DNA of 10,856 bases from UBA7236 sp035439505 (GTDB lineage Bacteria; Bacteroidota; Bacteroidia; Chitinophagales; BACL12), in the NCBI GenBank assembly GCA_035439505.1, contig DAORKJ010000117.1:1-10856 (forward strand), read 5' to 3'. The translations under genes were made by a program, and so were the position numbers. Under the pieces are notes generated by a model. The model saw only the letters and a program-made list of their open reading frames with translations, was not told the DNA's origin and made no database searches. Below, one piece after another: positions 7,137 to 10,856 of this stretch. Positions within the stretch are counted from its first letter, which is position 1; each line of letters begins with the position of its first letter.

Positions 7137-7454
7137 TATTAAGGAAACTTGTTTCCGTTTGGGTTATCAGATTGTACAGCAATTATTCAGCATCCCATTA
7201 AACGATTCATTAAAAGATGTTTAGCAGGAAATGTTTTGTAATTTAACTCAGTGTCATTAAGGATACTTGTATCCGTGATAGTAAGGATACTCGCATCCGC
7301 TGGGATGAAGATTTATCGGCAGTAAGGTTTCGACATTCCAATAAACTCAAGCGTAAAAAAATTATCAGGTTGCTCTGAATTCCATACGCTGAAATACATT
7401 CTACTCGAGATTAAACTAATTAAAGTGGTCAGGTTTGATAATAATCAGTATCCA
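7137..7454. repeat. Non-coding region with three copies of a small hairpin repeat
   Basis: Three copies of a TAAGGATACTTGTATCCG-like element occur. Copy 1 is GGAAA/TTTCC with loop CTTG at 7143-7156. Copy 2 is GGATA/TATCC with loop CTTG at 7261-7274. Copy 3 is GGAT/ATCC at 7285-7298 with an A-C mismatch closing the loop. Copies 1 and 2 differ by a paired A-T to T-A change that keeps the stem. Copy 1 follows the clpX stop closely and could affect 3'-end formation, but no T-run follows. Between copies 1 and 2, and from 7300 to the antitoxin end, I see no ORF of merit and no promoter box. Confidence 0.6.
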
Positions 7455-7760
7455 TTATAATTTGATGGATAACTCAAGATGTCCACCAAGTCCGGTCTCC
7501 ACAATTTTTTGCAGGGTCGAAATGCGAACTTCTTTTATATTATTTTCAATTTTTGAAATATATGATTTTGTTGTGCCGGCTTTAGCAGCAAGTTGCTCTT
7601 GTGTTAAACCTTTTTCCAGCCTTGCCTCAAGCAGTAAAACTCCAATTTTGAAATTCTCGTATCCGGCTTCTAATTCTTCGCGTTTTTTGGTCCCACGTTT
7701 TCCATAATTTTTCACTTTAAAGTCTTCGAGCGAAGTCAAATTGTTATTTTTCTTTTTCAT
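7455..7760 (-). CDS. XRE-family antitoxin of a toxin-first (HigBA-like) TA pair
   Basis: A 101-residue protein with an N-terminal Lys-rich segment (1-35) and one Cro/CI-type helix-turn-helix at about 42-97, including GLTQEQLAAKAGTTKSYISK (51-70), the recognition-helix region. Such antitoxins neutralise the partner toxin by direct binding and repress their own promoter through the HTH. It lies downstream of the toxin with a 17-base overlap (7744-7760), so translation is probably coupled. The order toxin then antitoxin is that of higBA rather than relBE. A weak 6-bp hairpin covers its stop codon, but no clear terminator follows. The family-level call is firm; the antitoxin role rests on the partner and overlap. 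Confidence 0.9.
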   Translation of the reverse strand: MKKKNNNLTSLEDFKVKNYGKRGTKKREELEAGYENFKIGVLLLEARLEKGLTQEQLAAKAGTTKSYISKIENNIKEVRISTLQKIVETGLGGHLELSIKL

Positions 7761-8088
7761 ATTCTGCTTTTATTTTTTTTGCTAATTCAATTTCGTTTTT
7801 AGGCGTTTTTTGTGTTTTCTTTTGAAACCCGTTTGCTAAAATGACTAGTTTTCCCTTGTCGAAAAAACAGAAGATTCGATAGATGTCACTTCCAAACTGA
7901 ACTCTAATTTCGAATATTCCATCTGTCCCTTCAATATGCTTGAGATAAGTTTCAGGCACCCGATGAGTTTCCTCTATCAAGTCTAAAGTCCAAATGATTT
8001 TGGCTTTTACTTTTGTTGATAATTTGTCAAAAAAAGTCTGAAAATAATCCTTGTAAAAAACGATCGTCCTGAATTTCCCTGCCTCCAC
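7744..8088 (-). CDS. RelE/ParE-superfamily toxin (HigB / Gp49-like)
   Basis: A 114-residue basic protein of the phage-derived Gp49-like / HigB group, whose studied members are ribosome-dependent mRNA endonucleases. Family hallmarks are YLKHIEGTDGIFEIRVQFG at 48-66, YRIFCFF at 70-76, and LANGFQKKTQKTPKNEIELA at 84-103, with conserved basic residues (Arg62, Arg71, Lys90, Lys91) in the positions used for RNA contact in the fold. The open frame can be extended to a TTG at 8103, but that codon lies upstream of the -7 box TATCTTTG (8100-8093). GTG 8088 follows the box by four bases and gives MEAGKFRTIVFY. The toxin is intact over its whole length, so the locus looks functional. Activity type (cleavage versus gyrase inhibition) is inferred from family only. 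Confidence 0.9.
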   Translation of the reverse strand: MEAGKFRTIVFYKDYFQTFFDKLSTKVKAKIIWTLDLIEETHRVPETYLKHIEGTDGIFEIRVQFGSDIYRIFCFFDKGKLVILANGFQKKTQKTPKNEIELAKKIKAEYEKEK

Positions 8089-8092
8089 AAAC

Positions 8093-8125
8093 CAAAGATA
8101 CAAAAGTTTCCCTTAAGTGAAACTT
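8093..8125 (-). promoter_or_regulatory. Promoter and probable operator of the toxin-antitoxin operon
   Basis: The minus strand reads TATCTTTG (8100-8093), an exact -7 consensus, four bases before the toxin GTG. Immediately upstream, 8104-8125 is a 22-bp palindrome: outer arms AAGTTTC and GAAACTT, central CTTAAG, and only one mismatched pair (20 of 22 bases symmetric). It covers the -33 to -14 side of the promoter, where binding of the XRE antitoxin would block RNA polymerase. The binding is inferred from position and symmetry. Confidence 0.7.
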
Positions 8126-8284
8126 CAAATGCTATTATTTTATCGGGAATGGAAAATTTTGGGTGGTTTAACATCGCAAATGGGGGTAAATGCAGCAAAA
8201 GTTGATTGGTCCGACGGCGTAACTACATGATTAACCGAGTGGCTCAATATTGGTTGGTTTTTGGGGGATGGACCTCTACTTACC

Positions 8285-8316
8285 ACAAACAGAAAGGAGG
8301 CCTAAGCCTCCTTCTG
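8285..8316 (-). terminator. Hairpin, probable terminator of the minus-strand mini-gene
   Basis: AGGAGGC and GCCTCCT (8306-8312 with 8295-8301) form a 7-bp GC-rich stem with a four-base loop, extended by AGA/TCT-type pairs around one bulge. On the minus strand it is followed by TTCTGTTTGTGG, a broken T-rich tail; on the plus strand no T-run follows. So it fits minus-strand termination better. It lies 42 bases after the stop at 8358. An outer 8-bp stem (GTTGGTTT 8253-8260 with AAACCAAC 8340-8347) could enclose it. Confidence 0.5.
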
Positions 8317-8357
8317 GTCGTGAACCTAATTTATGAAACAAACCAACTGTCTAAAAG

Positions 8358-8426
8358 TTATAATTCGTCATTGTCTATAATAACTATAGCTCCAACTGGA
8401 AATTTTGTAGGTAATTCTCTTTTCAT
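8358..8426 (-). CDS. Candidate small protein, 22 residues, function unknown
   Basis: An ATG-to-TAA reading frame starting MKRELPTKFPVGAIVII and ending DNDEL. It is basic at the start, hydrophobic in the middle and acidic at the end; there is no Cys and no evident signal peptide or transmembrane span. The coding claim rests on context. A perfect -7 box TACTTTTG lies 42 bases upstream (8476-8469). The leader before the ATG is A-rich and G-poor (CAAAACAACAATAACT), as is common at Bacteroidota starts. A GC-rich hairpin follows 42 bases after the stop. It has the same strand as the toxin-antitoxin operon and lies 254 bases upstream of it, but probably forms a separate unit because of the hairpin. 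It could be a small protein, a leader peptide, or an incidental ORF in a small RNA. I recognise no family. Confidence 0.4.
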   Translation of the reverse strand: MKRELPTKFPVGAIVIIDNDEL

Positions 8427-8827
8427 AGTTATTGTTGTTTTGGCTGTTAACTGAATGACTAACGAAGTCAAAAGTAAGTGGCTTAAATGATGCTTCCATT
8501 ACAGGGACGAGTTATTTGTGACTATATATTTTAAACTTTTTTAACCTATAACTGCCTCTAATTTAACCATTTACGCCATTAATTAAATAATTTACTATCA
8601 TTTTGTGACATTTTAAAATAATTATAGACATGTGAATTAATATCTCTTTAGTCTCAAAAAGTGTGCATAATGCGTAGAAAAAAGAATTCCAATTTTGTTA
8701 GGAATTAACTATTTTTGTTATGTTTGTGACACAAATTACGCCTCTTAAAAACGGTTCCCCGGTAAAAAACCCTTAATTTCAGGCTTTAATCATTAGTATT
8801 GACACATTAACCAAGCGCACACATAGT
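8427..8827 (+). promoter_or_regulatory. Intergenic region with promoter of the 512-residue protein gene
   Basis: The best promoter is TTTG at 8694-8697, 21 bases, then TATGTTTG at 8719-8726, both matching the -33/-7 pattern. A second -7 match, TATTTTTG, lies at 8710-8717. The start would fall near 8733, leaving a leader of about 95 bases. A 13-base palindrome TTTGTGACACAAA (8723-8735) overlaps the -7 box and start site, and its TTTGTGACA half recurs at 8602-8610. AATTCC (8685-8690) and GGAATT (8701-8706) flank the -33 box as an inverted repeat. The part from 8490 to 8680 is very AT-rich with no credible ORF. Confidence 0.5.
8469..8476 (-). promoter_or_regulatory. -7 box of the minus-strand mini-gene
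   Basis: The minus strand reads TACTTTTG, an exact TAnnTTTG match. Transcription would start near 8462, giving a leader of about 35 bases before the ATG at 8426. No TTG -33 element is seen at the usual distance, so promoter strength is unclear. Confidence 0.5.
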
Positions 8828-10366
8828 ATGAAAAACCTAATTGAAATTTCAAAAGTTGTGACTAAAAAGCGGATCTCTAAAATCGAGATTTTCGATAAGA
8901 GTCTGCTCAATCGTAAGGAGAGTAAGTTCAATGAGTTCTACGAGGGGTTGGTGAACGATAAGTTTAATACAGACGAAGAAGCTGCTGCTGTGCTGTATAA
9001 CACTTCTCCGCTTGATGATAAATATCGTCAGTTAAAATCACGTTTTTCGAAAAGGTTGTTGAATACCTTGTTTTTTCTGGATAGTAATGACCCTTCATTT
9101 TCGGATTATCATCGCGCAAATTATTCCTGCAATAAAAACTGGGCTCAGATAAGAATATTGTTAAACAGTGGTGCGCGTAATGCTGCTATTAAAATTGCCG
9201 CTAAAACATTAGGCGTTGCTGTTATTTACCGTTTTTCGGATATGATATTAAATTGTTCACGCATATTAATGAACAATGCCAGCTTAAACGGTGATGAAAA
9301 AGAATATGAAGAATATGCTGCATTAACCAACAAAGCATTACGTGATGTTGAGTATGAAATTAAGGCTGAAGAAATGTATCAGCGCCTCACTATCAATTTT
9401 GCATTAAGTGCGGCTTCAACCGGCGAACTGGCATCTACTGCAGATAAGTATCTGGATGCCGTAAACAAACTGTGTGAGCAAAGCGACAGCTATCAGTTAC
9501 ATTATATGAAATATCAAATTCGTATAATGGTGGCGCAAATTAAAGGTCAGTACCTGCAAACTATTAAAGTTTGTGAGGAAGCTGAAAAATACTTAAACGA
9601 CAATCCTAATTTTAATCAGAAAGTTAAACTTGCCAACCTGGCATTAATTAAAATCAGTTCGTACCTGCAACTCCGCGATTATGAAAATGGTCGCATGAAT
9701 GCAGAAAAATGTCTCGACCTGGTTGCCGAAGGAAGTAACAACTGGTTTATATTCCTCGAATATTACTTTTTACTTGCCATGCATACCGAAAATTATATCA
9801 ATGCAGCAGGTATATTTATTAAAGTGGTAAATCACCCGCGTTTCGTTTATACCAGCGAGGAGCGTAAAGAGAAATGGAAAATTTTCGAATCGTACATCAA
9901 CTATATTTTCGAAACCGAAAATCTGGACCGCGATTTATTAGCCAGCGACCCTACGAAACGAAAATTCCGTTTGTTGAAATTCCTGAATGAGGTACCGAAT
10001 TTTACCAAGGATAAAAAAGGTTACAATGTATCTATCCTGGTAATTCAAATAATTTACATGCTCGAAAAAGGTGAGCTCACCGGTATCATCAATCGTTCAG
10101 AAGCATTGAATGTTTATTGCAGTCGCTACTTACGCAAAGACGACTCCTATCGCAGCAGTTGTTTCCTCAAAATGTTGCTCACTATGGTGAAAGAAGATTT
10201 TGTGTACGACCGCACCAAACAAATGGCGCAAAAGTATTTACGCAAAATGCAGGAAGGTGATCCAAACGGCAACAACATGGTGAATGAATGGGAAATTATT
10301 CCTTACGAAATATTATGGGAAAAGGTACTTAATCGCCTCAAACATAAACCGGCCACCCGCATTTAA
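8828..10366 (+). CDS. Hypothetical protein, 512 residues, predominantly helical (TPR-like); function unknown
   Basis: I cannot assign this to a named family. It has no signal peptide, lipobox or transmembrane segment, so it is probably cytoplasmic. The N-terminal part (about 1-90) is highly charged and includes FDKSLLNRKESKFNEFYEGL (22-41), TDEEAAAVLY (48-57) and YRQLKSRFSKRLLNTLFFLD (66-85), which look like a conserved module. From about 105 to 340 the sequence reads as antiparallel helical pairs with the small/aromatic spacing of tetratricopeptide-like repeats (for example the segments near 155-185, 205-240, 265-300 and 310-335). The C-terminal third is also helical. ATG 8828 is the only sensible start; a -33/-7 promoter lies about 100 bases upstream. 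It stands alone on its strand and ends 10 bases from the stop of the convergent DUF1501 gene. TPR-like folds often mediate protein contacts or sense signals, but no partner is evident here. Confidence 0.85.
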   Translation: MKNLIEISKVVTKKRISKIEIFDKSLLNRKESKFNEFYEGLVNDKFNTDEEAAAVLYNTSPLDDKYRQLKSRFSKRLLNTLFFLDSNDPSFSDYHRANYSCNKNWAQIRILLNSGARNAAIKIAAKTLGVAVIYRFSDMILNCSRILMNNASLNGDEKEYEEYAALTNKALRDVEYEIKAEEMYQRLTINFALSAASTGELASTADKYLDAVNKLCEQSDSYQLHYMKYQIRIMVAQIKGQYLQTIKVCEEAEKYLNDNPNFNQKVKLANLALIKISSYLQLRDYENGRMNAEKCLDLVAEGSNNWFIFLEYYFLLAMHTENYINAAGIFIKVVNHPRFVYTSEERKEKWKIFESYINYIFETENLDRDLLASDPTKRKFRLLKFLNEVPNFTKDKKGYNVSILVIQIIYMLEKGELTGIINRSEALNVYCSRYLRKDDSYRSSCFLKMLLTMVKEDFVYDRTKQMAQKYLRKMQEGDPNGNNMVNEWEIIPYEILWEKVLNRLKHKPATRI

Positions 10367-10376
10367 TTTTTTCGGA

Positions 10377-10856
10377 TTACAAACAGTCCAACATCGGATA
10401 GCTGCCATTTAATATTTTTTGGGCATCTACATTTAACCATTTGTTTAACAATGTGGAATATACACTCCTGAAATCTACCTGATGAATTAAATCTCCATCT
10501 TGCAGATTAGCTAAATCAGCCATATCGTTTATCATTCCACCTTGTTTTAATCCGCCGCTGATTAAATACACATTATTCGCAGTTCCGTGGTCGGTACCTA
10601 AACTTGCATTTTCATCTACCCTTCTGCCGAATTCCGAAAATGTCATGATCATGGTGTCCTTAAATTTACCTTTGGATTTTAAATCGTTGCAAAATGCTTT
10701 TAATCCGTCGGCATACACTTTTAACTGCCGCTCCTGTTGACCTTTTTGTCCCGCATGTGTATCAAAACCACTTAACGATACATAATAAATGGAGGTATTT
10801 GATTCTGCAATAATAAGTTGAGCAATTGTTTTTAATTGATTGCTGAATTCATTTAC
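10377..10856 (-). CDS. DUF1501-domain protein, C-terminal 159 residues (5' end outside window)
   Basis: The frame is open from the right edge to the stop at 10377 and shows the C-terminal half of the DUF1501 family (sulfatase/alkaline-phosphatase-like fold, often exported, frequently beside DUF1800 genes). Visible motifs are SLSGFDTHAGQKGQQ (about 29-43), then MIMTFSEFGRRVDEN and GTDHGTANNVYLISGG, which hold the Asp, His and Glu positions typical of the superfamily's metal site, and finally a VDFRSVYSTLLNKWL tail. The biochemical role of DUF1501 is not established. A GTG at 10718 could be mistaken for the start, but the coding signal and family motif GFDTH lie upstream of it, so the gene continues beyond the window. 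No terminator separates it from the convergent 512-residue gene. Confidence 0.9.
   Translation of the reverse strand, partial: VNEFSNQLKTIAQLIIAESNTSIYYVSLSGFDTHAGQKGQQERQLKVYADGLKAFCNDLKSKGKFKDTMIMTFSEFGRRVDENASLGTDHGTANNVYLISGGLKQGGMINDMADLANLQDGDLIHQVDFRSVYSTLLNKWLNVDAQKILNGSYPMLDCL

Noticed and set aside
7141..7299. Possible CRISPR array from the three short palindromic repeats
   Set aside because: The repeats are only ~18 bases, spacers are 104 and 10 bases, and there are no cas genes; they are a dispersed hairpin family.
7450..7470. Hairpin ATCCAT/ATGGAT at the antitoxin stop as a terminator
   Set aside because: Only six weak pairs with a nine-base loop and no T-run on the minus strand.
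8007..8198. 63-codon minus-strand ORF overlapping the toxin in another frame
   Set aside because: It covers the toxin promoter, the 22-bp palindrome and the toxin N-terminus in a different frame; the toxin frame is clearly the coding one.
8206..8454. 82-codon plus-strand ORF from a TTG start
   Set aside because: It runs through the GC-rich hairpin and antisense to the better supported mini-gene, has no promoter box close by, and its composition resembles no protein I know.

Overview
The window looks like a chromosomal segment of a Bacteroidota species, probably of the Chitinophagia/Saprospiria/Sphingobacteriia breadth. Three signs support this: several genes are preceded by the phylum's TAnnTTTG -7 promoter box instead of a Shine-Dalgarno sequence, the AT-rich genes use GTG starts freely, and tig-clpP-clpX follows a tRNA-Leu gene. 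No rRNA, integrase, transposase gene or CRISPR array is visible.

Layout. 1-400 is non-coding and holds two tandem ~228-bp repeat units. 504-2414 (+) encodes a two-domain ABC-F ATPase of the Uup type. It converges on 2535-3404 (-), a probable exported or lipid-anchored phosphoesterase, and a 143-bp palindromic repeat between them supplies the stop codons of both genes. A divergent promoter region leads to tRNA-Leu(TAG) at 3641-3725, closed by a strong intrinsic terminator. Then comes the proteostasis operon tig-clpP-clpX (3826-7136): ribosome-bound chaperone, protease subunit and ATPase unfoldase. tig and clpP overlap by 11 bases and clpP and clpX are 19 bases apart, so co-expression is likely.

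7137-7454 is non-coding with three small hairpins of one family. 7455-8088 (-) is a toxin-first type II toxin-antitoxin pair (RelE/ParE-like toxin, XRE antitoxin) with its own promoter and a 22-bp palindrome in operator position. 8285-8476 (-) holds what looks like a complete miniature transcription unit: promoter box, short leader, 22-codon ORF and terminator-like hairpin. 8828-10366 (+) is a 512-residue helical protein I cannot assign. It ends 10 bases from the C-terminal part of a DUF1501 protein that runs off the right edge on the minus strand.

Most genes are ordinary housekeeping or accessory genes. The less ordinary material is regulatory or repetitive: three genes whose -7 box lies only 4-5 bases before a GTG start (suggesting leaderless mRNAs), paired repeats with compensatory changes, the mini-gene at 8358-8426, and the unassigned 512-residue protein. 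I do not see clear evidence of a wholly new multi-gene system.
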